Notes: generated from the sequence alone by a model not told the origin. DNA of 64,000 bases from Rhodanobacter fulvus Jip2 (GCF_000264315.1 NZ_AJXU01000051.1:1-64000), one strand, 5' to 3'. Positions 1-8,645 are shown, numbered from the stretch's first letter. Numbers and translations: made by a program.

Positions 1-25
1 AGGGATTAGGGATTAGGGATTCGGC
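1..25. repeat. Tandem heptamer repeat, three AGGGATT units
   Basis: Three back-to-back copies of AGGGATT open the window. Together with the C-rich stretch at 81-112 they form an imperfect inverted pair around a core of about 55 bp. A similar pair lies at 35848-35876 and 35931-35960. This looks like a dispersed intergenic element rather than a gene. The left edge is cut by the window. Confidence 0.6.
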
Positions 26-80
26 GCAGTCGTGGCTTCTGCGGAAGCGTGTCGCGCACTCCGGTCGCGACCTGCCGTTG

Positions 81-112
81 CCATTCCCTATTCCCGATTC
101 CCGATTCCCTTC
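81..112. repeat. GGGAATCGGGAAT-type repeat at the 3' end of lolD
   Basis: On the minus strand this reads as repeated GGGAATC/GGGAATA units. The last codons of lolD and its TAG stop lie inside the repeat, so the residues KGIGNRE are repeat-encoded. The same unit supplies the C-terminal tail of ccmE at 35848-35876. Confidence 0.65.
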
Positions 113-810
113 TCCACCAACACGCCGTTGTGCAGCACCAGCGTGCGATCCATCCGCGCGGCCAGGCGCGTGTCGTGGGTGACCAGGATGAAGCTGGTGC
201 CGATCTCCTGGTTGAGCTCCAGCATCAAGCCGTAGACCTGCGCCGCGTTGTCTTCGTCGAGGTTGCCGGTGGGCTCGTCGCCCAGCACGCAGGCCGGTCG
301 TGTCACCAGTGCGCGCGCCACCGCGCAACGCTGGCGTTCGCCACCGGAAAGCTCGGAGGGTTTGTGCTGCAGGCGCTTGCCCAGCCCCACCCGCTCCAGC
401 AGCGCGGCCGACTGGCGTTGCGCATCGGCAATCGCGGTGCCGCGAATCAGCAGCGGCATGCAGACGTTTTCCAGCGCGGTGAACTCGGGCAGCAGATGAT
501 GGAATTGATAGATGAAGCCCAGCGAGCGGTTGCGTACGCGGCCACGCTCGGCATCGGACAGCGTGGACAGCAGGCGGCCTTCCACTTCCACCTCGCCTGC
601 GCTCGAGGTATCGAGCCCGCCGATGATGTGCAGCAGCGTGCTCTTGCCCGAACCGGATGCGCCCACGATCGCCATGGTCTGGCCGCGTTTCAGTTCAAAG
701 CTGACGTCGCTCAGCACGTCGGTGCGCAAGCCGCCTTCCTCATAGGTCTTGGCGACGTGGCTGGCGCGCAGCACGTTTTCAGTCGTGGAATTCATGACGG
801 CCTTATTCAT
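88..810 (-). CDS. lolD: LolD, ATPase of the lipoprotein-releasing ABC transporter
   Basis: Cytoplasmic ATPase that powers release of outer-membrane lipoproteins from the inner membrane to LolA, working with the LolC/E-type permease encoded just upstream. The 240-residue protein has a Walker A (GASGSGKST, about residue 50), a Q-loop followed by [14 protein letters not shown] (typical of LolD), the signature LSGGERQR (about 155) and a Walker [13 protein letters not shown]. The ATG at 810 overlaps the lolC stop (803-805), so the two genes are translationally coupled. A second in-frame ATG at 795 gives an MNSTTEN start and is equally plausible. The last residues and the stop codon are encoded by a dispersed repeat. 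Confidence 0.95.
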   Translation of the reverse strand: MNKAVMNSTTENVLRASHVAKTYEEGGLRTDVLSDVSFELKRGQTMAIVGASGSGKSTLLHIIGGLDTSSAGEVEVEGRLLSTLSDAERGRVRNRSLGFIYQFHHLLPEFTALENVCMPLLIRGTAIADAQRQSAALLERVGLGKRLQHKPSELSGGERQRCAVARALVTRPACVLGDEPTGNLDEDNAAQVYGLMLELNQEIGTSFILVTHDTRLAARMDRTLVLHNGVLVEKGIGNRE

Positions 811-2044
811 AGCGCAGCGCCTGCGCCGGTTGCGTGCGCGAAGCGCGCCACGCGGGATACAAGGTGGCCAGCAGCGAGAACGTAAACGTGAGCAGGGCGA
901 CCCAGCCCACGTCGTGCCAGTCCAGCCGGCTGGGGACTTCGCTGATGTAATAAACGTCGGGCGACAGGAAGGTCACGTGGAAAGTGTGCTCGATCCACTT
1001 GATGATGCCGGGCAGCTTCCACGACAGCAGCGAGCCCAACCCCACGCCAAAACCGATCCCCACGAAACCCACCAACACGCCCTGCACCATGAACATACCC
1101 ATGATGCTGCGCGGCGTGGCGCCCAGCGTACGCAGGATCGCGATGTCGGCCTGCTTGTCGGTGACCAGCATCATCAGCATCGAGATCAGGTTGATCACCG
1201 CCACCAGGATGATCAGCGACAGGATGATGAACATCACCATCTTCTCCATCGACAGCGCGGCGAACAGGTTCGCGTTGGTATCCATCCAGGTTTGCACCCG
1301 GTACACCTGGCCCAGTTGATCGGCCAGTTCGCGTGCCACCGGCCGGGCATTGAAAAGATCGTCCAGCCGCAGCCGGATACCGGTGGGGCCGGTGAGGCTG
1401 TTGAGCTTTTCCGCGTCGCTCATGTTGACCAGCGCCAGGCCGGAATCGAACTGCTCCATGCCCAGCTCGAACACGCCTGCGACATGGAAACCGCGCATGC
1501 GCGGCACGCCGCCCATCGGCGTGGCGCGCAATTCCGGCACCGCCATGGTGACGCGGTCGCCCACGTTGACGCCCAGCGTCATCGCCAGCTCCTTGCCCAG
1601 CACGATGTTCCAGCTGCCCGGCTTCAGCGCATCGAGCGAGCCTTCCACCATGTGCTTGTCGATATCGACCACCTTGGGTTCCAGCGCGGGCTCGATGCCG
1701 CGCACCAGCGCGCCGCTGGAACGCCGGGCCAGCAACATGGCCTCGCTTTCCACGTAGGGTGCAGCGCCCAACACATGCGGATTGGCGGTGGCGACTTTCA
1801 GTGCGCGCGGCCAGTCCTCCATGCTCTGGTTCACACCGGACACGGTGGCGTGCGAGATAGCGCCCAGGATGCGCGCGCGCATCTGGTAGTCGAAGCCGTT
1901 CATCACCGACATCACCGTGATCAACGCGATCACGCTGATCGCGATGCATACGATCGACACGGTGGAGATGAAGGAGATGAACTGGTTGCGTCGCTTGGCA
2001 CGCGTATAGCGCAGGCCGATGAAGAGTTCGAGCGGTCGGAACAT
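803..2044 (-). CDS. lolC: LolC/LolE family lipoprotein-releasing permease
   Basis: Inner-membrane permease subunit of the Lol system, which extracts mature lipoproteins and passes them to the periplasmic chaperone LolA. The 413-residue product has the family layout: one N-terminal membrane segment (about residues 25-50, after [16 protein letters not shown]), a periplasmic domain of about 220 residues, then three C-terminal hydrophobic segments (about 270-400). Only one permease gene accompanies lolD here, whereas E. coli has lolC and lolE on both sides. A second permease may lie elsewhere, or this could be a LolF-like homodimer; the sequence alone does not decide. It overlaps lolD at its 3' end. 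Confidence 0.92.
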   Translation of the reverse strand: MFRPLELFIGLRYTRAKRRNQFISFISTVSIVCIAISVIALITVMSVMNGFDYQMRARILGAISHATVSGVNQSMEDWPRALKVATANPHVLGAAPYVESEAMLLARRSSGALVRGIEPALEPKVVDIDKHMVEGSLDALKPGSWNIVLGKELAMTLGVNVGDRVTMAVPELRATPMGGVPRMRGFHVAGVFELGMEQFDSGLALVNMSDAEKLNSLTGPTGIRLRLDDLFNARPVARELADQLGQVYRVQTWMDTNANLFAALSMEKMVMFIILSLIILVAVINLISMLMMLVTDKQADIAILRTLGATPRSIMGMFMVQGVLVGFVGIGFGVGLGSLLSWKLPGIIKWIEHTFHVTFLSPDVYYISEVPSRLDWHDVGWVALLTFTFSLLATLYPAWRASRTQPAQALRYE

Positions 2045-2173
2045 GGCAACCTGATTCGTGGGAGCGGCAGGGAAAGCCGATACGGACGGCCGCCGGAACG
2101 GTATACGTTAGCGCATGGCGCGCAGCGGCGGCAGGGGCGCCGAAACCCGGCGCTGCGACACGTTGCGCGCCAG

Positions 2174-2611
2174 TCAGATTCGCGGCAGTGCTTCGCCAGG
2201 CTGTACGGTGGCCAGACGCATCCGCAGCCGACGGCGAATGTCGCGATCGGTGTTGTCCGGCGCCAGCAGCAGGATCTGCATGCCGCGTTCCTCTGCCCGC
2301 AAACGCAGCAGGATGAAGCCACCGAGCACGCGGAACGACGCCAGCGTGGCGGCGATGTCCTCGTGGTCGGCGGTGCGCAAGGTCCAGCCGCCCTCGGCGT
2401 CCCAGCCTGCAGCTGCCAGCGGCGATTGCGCCGCGCGGCGCAGGTTTTCCCAGGTCGCGACCGCCACTGCGGCGATCAACACCAGCTTCAGGCCGATGGC
2501 CAGACCCGAAAGCGCCACGGCGACCGCCGCCAGTGCCGCCACCACCATCAGGCAGCGTCGCAGCAGCCGCGATGGTGCGTATTCAAAGCCGATGGCGGGC
2601 GCGGATGTCAT
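2174..2611 (-). CDS. ygfX: YgfX/CptA-like inner-membrane protein
   Basis: Small membrane protein of the YgfX (CptA) family, usually encoded directly downstream of sdhE (cptB); in E. coli the pair has been described both as a toxin-antitoxin pair and as a flavinylation-related unit. From the ATG at 2611 the protein is 145 residues: a basic N-terminus (SRLLRRCL), a hydrophobic hairpin at about 20-55, and a soluble C-terminal part with the family-like FRVLGGFILLRLR. The start codon lies inside the sdhE reading frame (29-bp overlap). An upstream start at 2650 is possible but lies deeper in sdhE. The function in this organism is inferred from family and position. Confidence 0.75.
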   Translation of the reverse strand: MTSAPAIGFEYAPSRLLRRCLMVVAALAAVAVALSGLAIGLKLVLIAAVAVATWENLRRAAQSPLAAAGWDAEGGWTLRTADHEDIAATLASFRVLGGFILLRLRAEERGMQILLLAPDNTDRDIRRRLRMRLATVQPGEALPRI

Positions 2612-2822
2612 CGATGATCGCCTGCCAGTCCGCCCGCTCGGGCCGGGCATGGCCCATCACCCAATCCCACAGGTCCGGATCCTGCACGTCGAGCAGTTCG
2701 TCGAACGCCTGCTGTTCGGCCTCGCTGGCGCTGTCGAAGCGTTCGTCCAGCCAACCGCCCAACAACGCATCCAGCTCGCGGGTGCCGCGACGGGCGCGCC
2801 ATTGGAGTCTGCCCTTATTCAT
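2583..2822 (-). CDS. sdhE: SdhE, succinate dehydrogenase flavinylation factor
   Basis: SdhE (YgfY/CptB, the Sdh5 family) promotes covalent attachment of FAD to SdhA. From the ATG at 2822 the protein has 79 residues, normal for the family. It begins MNKGRLQWRARRGTRELD, which contains the conserved RGxxE motif near residue 12, followed by FDELLDVQDPDLWDWVMG, typical of the helical bundle. It lies downstream of sdhB in the same direction, separated by hairpin repeats, and overlaps ygfX. The longer frame back to 2864 adds a glycine/arginine-rich stretch not seen in the family, so the internal ATG is preferred. Confidence 0.93.
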   Translation of the reverse strand: MNKGRLQWRARRGTRELDALLGGWLDERFDSASEAEQQAFDELLDVQDPDLWDWVMGHARPERADWQAIIDDIRARHRL

Positions 2823-2849
2823 ACCAACTCCGCGCGCAGCGCCTCGTTT

Positions 2850-2959
2850 GCCTCCTCTCCCCACCGGGGAGAGGATTGAGGAGAGGGCGCTTCAATGAAG
2901 ATACTCAGCGAAGCCACCATCGCCTCCTCTCCCCACCGGGGAGAGGATTAAGGAGAGGG
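2850..2959. repeat. Two copies of a 38-bp hairpin repeat between sdhB and sdhE
   Basis: Copies at 2850-2887 and 2922-2959 differ at one base. Each contains the dyad CCTCTCCCC-A-CCGGGGAGAGG and so can fold into a GC-rich stem. A degenerate third hairpin lies at 3045-3066. On the minus-strand transcript these hairpins separate sdhB from sdhE and could act as a processing, stabilising or attenuating element. They resemble repeats common in Xanthomonadaceae intergenic regions. Confidence 0.75.
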
Positions 2960-3044
2960 GGACAACCTTGCGCCGAGCCATCATCAAAAACTCCCTGTGA
3001 TCACCTTCCCCGCGAGCACCCGCCCCTCATCCGCCATCCGGGCA

Positions 3045-3066
3045 CCTTCCCCAGAGGGGAGAAGGG
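3045..3066. repeat. Degenerate third hairpin of the sdhB-sdhE intergenic array
   Basis: CCTTCCCC and GGGGAGAAGG form an imperfect stem just downstream of the sdhB stop codon. It may act as the sdhB transcript end or a 3' stabiliser. No long T-run follows on the minus strand, so it is not a clear intrinsic terminator. Confidence 0.4.
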
Positions 3067-3078
3067 ACTATCTGCCGA

Positions 3079-3867
3079 TCAAGCGCTGCGCCGCTCCACC
3101 ATCAGCTTCTTGATCTCCGCGATCGCCTTGGCCGGGTTCAAACCCTTGGGGCAGGTGCGCGTGCAGTTCATGATGGTGTGGCAGCGGTAGAGCTTGAACG
3201 GGTCTTCCAGGTCGTCCAGGCGTTCGCCGGTGGCTTCATCGCGGCTGTCGACGATCCAGCGGTAGGCCTGCAACAGGATGGCCGGGCCCAGGTACTTGTC
3301 GCCGTTCCACCAGTAGCTCGGGCAGCTGGTGGAGCAGCAGGCGCACAGGATGCATTCGTACAGGCCGTCGAGCTTCTTGCGCTCTTCGGGCGACTGCAGG
3401 CGCTCGCGATCGGGGGCCGGACTCTGCGTGCGGATCCACGGCTTGATCGAGGCGAACTGGGCGTAGAAATGCGTGAGGTCGGGCACCAGGTCTTTCACCA
3501 CCGGCATGTGCGGCAGCGGGTAGATCTTCACGTCGCCGCCGCCCTTGCCCGCATCGGCGATGGCGCAGGTGCAGGCCAGCGTATTGGTGCCGTCGATGTT
3601 CATCGCGCAACTGCCGCAGATGCCTTCGCGGCACGAGCGGCGCAGGGTCAGCGTGGGATCGATCTCGTTCTTGATCTTCAGCAGCGCGTCCAGAACCATC
3701 GGACCGCACGCGGCCAGATCGACCTCGTAGGTGTCGATGCGCGGGTTCTCCCCGTCATCCGGCGACCAGCGGTAGACGCGGAAGGTGCGCGGCTTCTTGG
3801 CATCCTTGGCCGGGTAATGTTTGCCCGGCTGGATCTTTGAGTTCTTCGGTAGCGCGAATTCAGCCAT
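3079..3867 (-). CDS. sdhB: Succinate dehydrogenase iron-sulfur subunit SdhB
   Basis: Iron-sulfur subunit of complex II; it carries electrons from the SdhA flavin to the membrane quinone site. All three cluster motifs are visible: the [2Fe-2S] site CREGICGSC followed by LAC (about residues 75-100), the [4Fe-4S] site [12 protein letters not shown] (about 170) and the [3Fe-4S] region [17 protein letters not shown] near the C-terminus. From the ATG at 3867 it is 262 residues; the longer frame to 3897 adds ten residues ([10 protein letters not shown]) and is less likely. It follows sdhA in the operon. Confidence 0.97.
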   Translation of the reverse strand: MAEFALPKNSKIQPGKHYPAKDAKKPRTFRVYRWSPDDGENPRIDTYEVDLAACGPMVLDALLKIKNEIDPTLTLRRSCREGICGSCAMNIDGTNTLACTCAIADAGKGGGDVKIYPLPHMPVVKDLVPDLTHFYAQFASIKPWIRTQSPAPDRERLQSPEERKKLDGLYECILCACCSTSCPSYWWNGDKYLGPAILLQAYRWIVDSRDEATGERLDDLEDPFKLYRCHTIMNCTRTCPKGLNPAKAIAEIKKLMVERRSA

Positions 3868-3948
3868 GTCCTCGACCCTTCCATTCGGCAGCCGCAACGA
3901 TTATCGGGCTGCGCAACGTGTGATGTGGTGCCACCTGCAAGCGCAGGA

Positions 3949-5736
3949 TCAGTAAACGCGTTTCGCCGGCGGCACGGCCTTGACCTCGTCGGTCATCGGG
4001 TTCATGTGCACCGGGCGGAAATCGAAGCGCGATTTGCCCGCCTCGTCGACCCACACCAGCGTGTGCTTCATCCAGTTGGCGTCGTCGCGCTCGGGGAAAT
4101 CCTCGCGCGCATGCGCGCCGCGGCTTTCCGGTCGCTGCTCGGCCGAATGCATGGTGGCCACCGCCTGCGCCAGCAGGTTGGAAAGCTCCAGCGTCTCGAC
4201 CAGGTCGGAGTTCCACACCAGCGAGCGATCGCTGACCTTCACGTCCTGGAACATGTCGAACACTTCGGAGATCTTCTGCTTGCCTTCGGCCAGCGTTTCG
4301 CCGGTACGGAACACCGCCGCATCCTTCTGCATCGTGCGCTGCATGGCCATGCGGATCTGCGCCGTCGGCGTGCCGCCATCGGCGTTGCGCAGCGCGTCGA
4401 AGCGCGCCAGCGACTTGTCCAGCACGTTGGTGGGCAGATCCTTGTGCGCGGCGCCGGGCTCGATCAGTTCGGCGCAGCGATGTGCCACCGCGCGACCGAA
4501 CACCACCAGGTCCAGCAACGAGTTGGAGCCCAGCCGGTTGCCGCCATGCACGGAGACGCAGGCCGCCTCGCCGATCGCGAACAGGCCCGGCACGATCGCA
4601 TCAACGTCGTCGCCGCGCTTCTGCACCACTTCGCCGTGGTAGTTGGTGGGGATGCCGCCCATGTTGTAGTGCACGGTGGGCAGCACCGGGATCGGCTCCT
4701 TGGTCACATCCACGCCGGCGAAGATGCGCGCCGATTCGGCGATGCCCGGCAGGCGTTCGTGGATGACCTCGGGGCCGAGGTGCATCAGGTTGAGGAAGAT
4801 GTGGTCCTTGTGCTCGCCCACGCCGCGACCTTCGCGAATCTCGATCGTCATGGCGCGGCTCACCACGTCGCGCGAGGCCAGATCCTTGGCATTGGGCGCG
4901 TAGCGCTCCATGAAGCGCTCACCGTCGGAGTTGGTGAGGAAGCCGCCTTCGCCACGCACGCCTTCGGTGATCAGGCAGCCGGCGCCGTAGATGCCGGTGG
5001 GATGGAATTGCACGAACTCCATGTCCTGCAGCGCCAGACCCGCGCGCAGCACCATGCCGCCGCCGTCGCCGGTGCAGGTATGCGCCGAGGTGGCGCTGAA
5101 ATACGCGCGACCGTAACCACCCGTGGCCAGCACCACGGCCTGGCCGCGGAAGAAATGCAGGGTGCCTTCATTCAAGTCCAGCGCCAGCACGCCGCGGCAG
5201 ACGCCCTCTTCGTCGAAGATCAGGTCGATCGCGAAATACTCGACGAAGAACGTGGCGTCGTGTGCCAGCGCCTGCTGGTACAGCGTATGCAGAATGGCGT
5301 GGCCGGTACGGTCCGCCGCGGCGCAGGTGCGCTGCGCGGTGCCCTTGCCGTAATGCGTGGTCATGCCGCCAAACGGGCGCTGGTAGATCTTGCCTTCCTC
5401 GGTGCGCGAGAACGGCACGCCGTAATGCTCAAGCTCGATCACCGCCTCGGGCGCGTGCTTGCACATGTATTCGATCGCGTCCTGGTCGCCCAGCCAGTCG
5501 CCGCCCTTGACGGTGTCGTAGAAATGGAAACGCCAGTCGTCCTCGCCCATGTTGCCCAGCGCGGCGGAAATGCCGCCCTGCGCGGCTACCGTGTGCGAGC
5601 GGGTGGGAAACACCTTGGTGATGCAGGCGGCCTTGAGGCCCTTCTCGGCCAGACCGAAGGTGGCGCGCAGGCCCGCACCGCCGGCGCCGACCACGATCAC
5701 GTCATAAAGGTGTTGCTGGATCTTGTAGCTTTCCAT
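3949..5736 (-). CDS. sdhA: Succinate dehydrogenase flavoprotein subunit SdhA
   Basis: Catalytic flavoprotein of complex II; it oxidises succinate to fumarate and feeds electrons to SdhB. The 595-residue protein starts with the FAD-binding [11 protein letters not shown], has the His-FAD attachment region [18 protein letters not shown], the active-site [15 protein letters not shown] region, the capping domain, and the C-terminal [19 protein letters not shown]. The length is typical. It lies between sdhD and sdhB, in the classical order sdhC-D-A-B. SdhE and SdhAF4-like genes in the same operon fit assembly of this flavoprotein. Confidence 0.98.
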   Translation of the reverse strand: MESYKIQQHLYDVIVVGAGGAGLRATFGLAEKGLKAACITKVFPTRSHTVAAQGGISAALGNMGEDDWRFHFYDTVKGGDWLGDQDAIEYMCKHAPEAVIELEHYGVPFSRTEEGKIYQRPFGGMTTHYGKGTAQRTCAAADRTGHAILHTLYQQALAHDATFFVEYFAIDLIFDEEGVCRGVLALDLNEGTLHFFRGQAVVLATGGYGRAYFSATSAHTCTGDGGGMVLRAGLALQDMEFVQFHPTGIYGAGCLITEGVRGEGGFLTNSDGERFMERYAPNAKDLASRDVVSRAMTIEIREGRGVGEHKDHIFLNLMHLGPEVIHERLPGIAESARIFAGVDVTKEPIPVLPTVHYNMGGIPTNYHGEVVQKRGDDVDAIVPGLFAIGEAACVSVHGGNRLGSNSLLDLVVFGRAVAHRCAELIEPGAAHKDLPTNVLDKSLARFDALRNADGGTPTAQIRMAMQRTMQKDAAVFRTGETLAEGKQKISEVFDMFQDVKVSDRSLVWNSDLVETLELSNLLAQAVATMHSAEQRPESRGAHAREDFPERDDANWMKHTLVWVDEAGKSRFDFRPVHMNPMTDEVKAVPPAKRVY

Positions 5737-5761
5737 GAAATGGTGGCCTCGCGTATTCGTC

Positions 5762-6166
5762 TTAAGGGGTCAGCGCAATGCGCAGTACGGCCAGCACGCT
5801 GGCGAGCGCGCCGAGCGCGGCGAGGAACTTGATCGCCACCAGCAGCACCACTTCCTTCCAGCGGGTGTGCACGTAATCTTCCACCACCACCTGCAGGCCC
5901 AGCACCGCATGCCAGAACATGGTGAGCACGAACGCGATCAGCAGCAGCGCATTCCAGGGCTGCGCCACCGCCGCCCGCGCGCTGGCGTAATCGGCATGCA
6001 GCAGGCCGAGTACCAGGATCACGAACCAGATGCCCAGCCCCACCAGCGCCGCAGCGGTCACCCGCTGGGTCCACCAGTGACCCACGCCGTACTTGGCCGA
6101 GCCCAGACCGCGTGCAGCCTTCAGCGGATGGCGGCGATCCTTCACGACGTCACTCTTCGCGTTCAT
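5762..6166 (-). CDS. sdhD: Succinate dehydrogenase membrane anchor SdhD
   Basis: Membrane anchor subunit that, with SdhC, forms the quinone site and binds heme b. From the ATG at 6166 it is 134 residues with three hydrophobic segments. The segment [17 protein letters not shown] carries the histidine and the Asp-Tyr pair expected for the heme ligand and quinone site. The start overlaps the sdhC stop (ATGA at 6163-6166). The open frame extends upstream to 6379, but that part is only the shadow of sdhC. Confidence 0.92.
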   Translation of the reverse strand: MNAKSDVVKDRRHPLKAARGLGSAKYGVGHWWTQRVTAAALVGLGIWFVILVLGLLHADYASARAAVAQPWNALLLIAFVLTMFWHAVLGLQVVVEDYVHTRWKEVVLLVAIKFLAALGALASVLAVLRIALTP

Positions 6167-6558
6167 GCCGCACCTCCGGCCGTCAGCACATAAGCCCAGA
6201 CCAGCACGGTCAACACGATGCTGCCCACCGCCGACAACCAGCTCGAGCGCACGAACTGCACGATCTCGTAGCCGGCGCCCGCATCCTGCAGCAGGTGACG
6301 AATGCCGTTGCACAGGTGATAGAACAGCGACCAGCTCCAGCCCACCAGCAACACCAGGCCGAGCGGACTGCCGGCGCAACTCTTGAACTGGTCGAAGCTC
6401 TGCTCACCCCCGGCCAGCGCCAGCAACCCCCAGACCACCAGCAAGCTGCCAACGGACAAGGCGATGCCGGTGGCGCGATGCAGGATGGAGCTGACCATCT
6501 GCACTTGCCATCGATAGACCTGGATATGGGGAGAGAGCGGTCGTTGCATATCTGCCAT
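6163..6558 (-). CDS. sdhC: Succinate dehydrogenase cytochrome b556 subunit SdhC
   Basis: Membrane anchor of complex II. The 131-residue protein begins MADMQRPLSPHIQVYRW, typical of SdhC. It contains SILHRATGIAL (the conserved Ser/Arg of the quinone pocket) and FYHLCNGIRHLLQDAG, whose histidine is the expected heme b ligand. Three membrane segments are visible. The open frame continues upstream to 7005, but family alignment and the in-frame ATG at 6558 fix the start. It lies 76 bp after the sdhAF4 stop and overlaps sdhD by 4 bp. Confidence 0.93.
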   Translation of the reverse strand: MADMQRPLSPHIQVYRWQVQMVSSILHRATGIALSVGSLLVVWGLLALAGGEQSFDQFKSCAGSPLGLVLLVGWSWSLFYHLCNGIRHLLQDAGAGYEIVQFVRSSWLSAVGSIVLTVLVWAYVLTAGGAA

Positions 6559-6634
6559 GGCGGCTATCCTGTGTGGAATCGCTGATGTCCGTGCCGTACC
6601 GCCGCTGCCAGCGGCGACAACGCCACAGCGGAAT

Positions 6635-6799
6635 TCAGAAGTCGATGCAGCGCCCGTTCTTTTCCCAATCGCCGTAGCGGGTGGGATCCGGTGCCGGCGG
6701 TTCCGGCGGGGCCTTGTCCGCATCCGGTTTCGCCGGCACGGTTGCCTCCGCCGGAGCGGATGCAGGTGAGGACGGTGCTGGGGAATGGGTTTCGGACAT
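6635..6799 (-). CDS. SdhAF4-like (DUF1674) succinate dehydrogenase assembly factor, 54 residues
   Basis: A short gene at the head of the sdh operon. The minus-strand frame from the ATG at 6799 to the TGA at 6635-6637 reads through an Ala/Pro-rich N-terminal half and ends PTRYGDWEKNGRCIDF. That C-terminal block (RYGDWE-GR--DF) is the signature of the DUF1674/SdhAF4 family, whose eukaryotic members bind flavinylated SDHA and promote its pairing with SDHB. In the compact protein only the last 20 or so residues look conserved. It is 76 bp upstream of sdhC and co-oriented, so it is probably the first gene of the operon. The role in bacteria is inferred from family and context. Confidence 0.85.
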   Translation of the reverse strand: MSETHSPAPSSPASAPAEATVPAKPDADKAPPEPPAPDPTRYGDWEKNGRCIDF

Positions 6800-6919
6800 G
6801 GTCGTCTTGTTAGCCAGCGAAGGTTAATACTTGCGCAAAACCAGCACAACCTGGACCTCTGCCCCGCATCACGGGCGAACGCTTGTGCCGCGCACCGTAC
6901 GCCCACACATCGACGACCT

Positions 6920-7732
6920 ATGCCATCCAATACCCGCGACGCCCAAACCCTGTTGATCGAAGGCCCTGATGCGGTTGCATTTGCGCATGCGCAATTCAGC
7001 AGCAAGGTGAATGAACTGGCCGTTGGCCGATGGGCGTTCGGTGCGTGGCTCGACCCGCAGGGACGCGTGCGCGCCCTGTTTCACCTCGCCCGCATCGCTG
7101 ACGACAAACTGCTTCTGCTGTTGCGCGGCGGCAAGGCAGCGGACATGGCCGATGGCCTGCGCCGCTTCGTCTTCCGTTCGCGCGTAACGCTTCGCGAAGC
7201 ACCTGCCGCCACCTTGGCCACCGGCGAAGCACGGACGCTGCACGATGTTCATATCGAAGGCGAGACCCTGTCGCTGGGCTGCGGCTCGCACGCCTTGCAC
7301 ATCGCGCCATCCACTACGGCCGGCGACACGCAATGGCAATCCATGCAGTTGAAGCTTGGCTGGCCGTGGTTACCCGATGAGGCCCTGAACAAATGCCTCG
7401 CGCCGATGTTGTCGCTGCAGCGGCTGCAAGCGGTCGCCGTCGACAAGGGCTGCTACCCCGGACAGGAAATCGTGGCCCGACTCCATTTTCGCGGTGGTTG
7501 CAAACGCCACCTCTGCAGCGTCACGGCATCGCGCGCCATCGCACCCGGCGAAACATTGCGTCGTGGCGAGCAGGAAGTAGGCATCGTGCTGAACGTCGTC
7601 AGCGACAACACCATCGAAGCACTGGTCGTGCTCAGCGATGACGTCGTCGATAACGCCACCGACAACAACATCGTGCTGCGGAATGGCGACGCCTCATTAC
7701 TGATGACAACCATCGAACGCTGGCCCGCCTGA
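6920..7732 (+). CDS. ygfZ: YgfZ, folate-binding Fe-S cluster repair/assembly protein
   Basis: YgfZ/GcvT-fold protein needed for the activity of certain Fe-S enzymes; it binds folate. From the ATG at 6920 (MPSNTRDAQTLLIEG) it has 270 residues, shorter than E. coli YgfZ (about 326). The diagnostic YgfZ motif is present as DKGCYPGQEIVAR (about residue 174) with the key cysteine. The C-terminal EEVGIV-type barrel is reduced. The gene is divergent from the sdh operon, with the two start codons 121 bp apart, so it shares a promoter region with the Fe-S enzyme complex II. The frame extends upstream to 6785, but that part overlaps the sdhAF4 start region. Confidence 0.88.
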   Translation: MPSNTRDAQTLLIEGPDAVAFAHAQFSSKVNELAVGRWAFGAWLDPQGRVRALFHLARIADDKLLLLLRGGKAADMADGLRRFVFRSRVTLREAPAATLATGEARTLHDVHIEGETLSLGCGSHALHIAPSTTAGDTQWQSMQLKLGWPWLPDEALNKCLAPMLSLQRLQAVAVDKGCYPGQEIVARLHFRGGCKRHLCSVTASRAIAPGETLRRGEQEVGIVLNVVSDNTIEALVVLSDDVVDNATDNNIVLRNGDASLLMTTIERWPA

Positions 7733-8188
7733 AACATCAGCCGTCCAGACGTCTATTTGCATTTTTCAACGATGTAGACGGAATGTGAGGACACGCTGAA
7801 CGGAACACTCCGGCACTTGCCTTTAGTGAAATCCGCCACTAGGCTCCGCCGATCGATTATCGCGGCATCCGGAAAACGGGATGCCGATGTACGCGACGAA
7901 CCGGATGAATCCGGATCGGCGCGACCCGGCCAAAAACCGGATGGAATACCCAGCTGACGCCACAGCTGGCAGTTGCAGGCAACACGGCCCTACGGCACGC
8001 GCAGCGCCATTGCAGCACTCACCGATCGGCATGACCCCGCCGCTCGACCCGCCACAAACCCGTGGCAAAACGTTCAACCGCATACACCGGTTGGCGATCA
8101 ATCCAGGTGGAACGGCCTGCCAGCCCGTCCACCGCAACGGCGTGTCAGGCCTGAATGGCTGCGCGTACAGCACGTTGGAGGCAGATCC
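7733..8188. other. 456-bp intergenic region, no convincing gene; hairpin-rich
   Basis: No ORF here has a family resemblance; overlapping frames on both strands (7881-8192 plus, 7823-8173 minus) look spurious. The central part, 7863-7983, folds into a run of short perfect hairpins and is listed separately. A ribosome-binding site (GGAGG, about 8178) ends the region just before the hydrolase gene. Confidence 0.6.
7863..7983. ncRNA. Candidate structured RNA or leader: run of perfect short hairpins
   Basis: The following stems are seen directly: CGGCATCC/GGATGCCG (7863-7870 with 7879-7886), CCGGAT/ATCCGG (7901-7906 with 7909-7914), CCGG/CCGG (7926-7929 with 7937-7940), CCAGCTG/CAGCTGG (7950-7956 with 7963-7969) and GTTG/CAAC (7972-7975 with 7980-7983). 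The strand is not certain; on the plus strand it would be a 5' leader of the cell-wall hydrolase. I could not match it to any riboswitch consensus I know, so only structure is claimed. Confidence 0.35.
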
Positions 8189-8623
8189 ATGAAACTTTCC
8201 ATGCTGTTGTGGTTCACCAGCTTGTTACCGCAACCCGTTGCGGACCAGGCTTGCCTGGCGACCACCGTCTATCTGGAAGCACGCAGCGAACCGACGCTCG
8301 GCCAGCTCGCGGTCGCCGAAGTCGCCATGCGCCGGCGCGAACGCGGACGCTGGGGCGACACCGTGTGCAAGGTCGTAACGGCACCTCACCAATTCGCCAC
8401 CACCACGACGCCGGGTTCATTCGACATCACCAACCTGGAAGCCTTCCACAAGGCATGGCAGATTGCCGGTCGCTCGATCCAGAACTGGCAGCTGCCCGTT
8501 GCCGAACGAAAGATGCTGGTGCCGCGTGCCGACCATTTCGCTACCGTCGCCATCACGCCGACATGGTCGGTCAACCGCGCAGGCACAACCATCGGCGAGC
8601 ATCGCTTTTACGCCGTCAACTGA
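8189..8623 (+). CDS. SleB-like cell wall hydrolase (Hydrolase_2)
   Basis: Predicted exported cell-wall hydrolase of the SleB/CwlJ lytic transglycosylase-like family. From the ATG at 8189, preceded by GGAGG, the 144-residue protein has a short hydrophobic N-terminus. It is followed by CLATTVYLEARSEPTLGQ, the conserved block with the putative catalytic glutamate of the YxEARgE motif, and then VAEVAMRRRERGRWGDTVCKVV and HQFA, which match the family. It is a minimal catalytic domain without a peptidoglycan-binding module. The long hairpin-rich upstream region may regulate it. Confidence 0.85.
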   Translation: MKLSMLLWFTSLLPQPVADQACLATTVYLEARSEPTLGQLAVAEVAMRRRERGRWGDTVCKVVTAPHQFATTTTPGSFDITNLEAFHKAWQIAGRSIQNWQLPVAERKMLVPRADHFATVAITPTWSVNRAGTTIGEHRFYAVN

Positions 8624-8645
8624 CACTGCGAGCCGCACCCGAAAC

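Noticed and set aside
1-25. Telomere-like end repeat
   Set aside because: Only three AGGGATT units are seen, and the same G-rich family occurs between ccmE and ccmF, so it is a dispersed repeat and not a chromosome end.
749-2617. Long plus-strand open frame of 622 codons
   Set aside because: It is antisense to lolC and ygfX, has a histidine/glutamine/arginine-rich composition with no family pattern, and the minus-strand genes are clear. It is a GC-rich shadow frame.
2850-3066. CRISPR array
   Set aside because: Only two good repeat copies, each with strong internal dyads, and no regularly sized spacers or cas genes; a hairpin repeat fits better.
3925-5832. Plus-strand open frame of 635 codons opposite sdhA
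   Set aside because: Low-complexity His/Gln/Ala/Val composition typical of antisense to a GC-rich gene; sdhA is certain.
7881-8192. Small plus-strand ORF in the intergenic region before the hydrolase
   Set aside because: No family pattern, no clear ribosome-binding site, and it runs across the hairpin region; an overlapping minus-strand frame is equally good.
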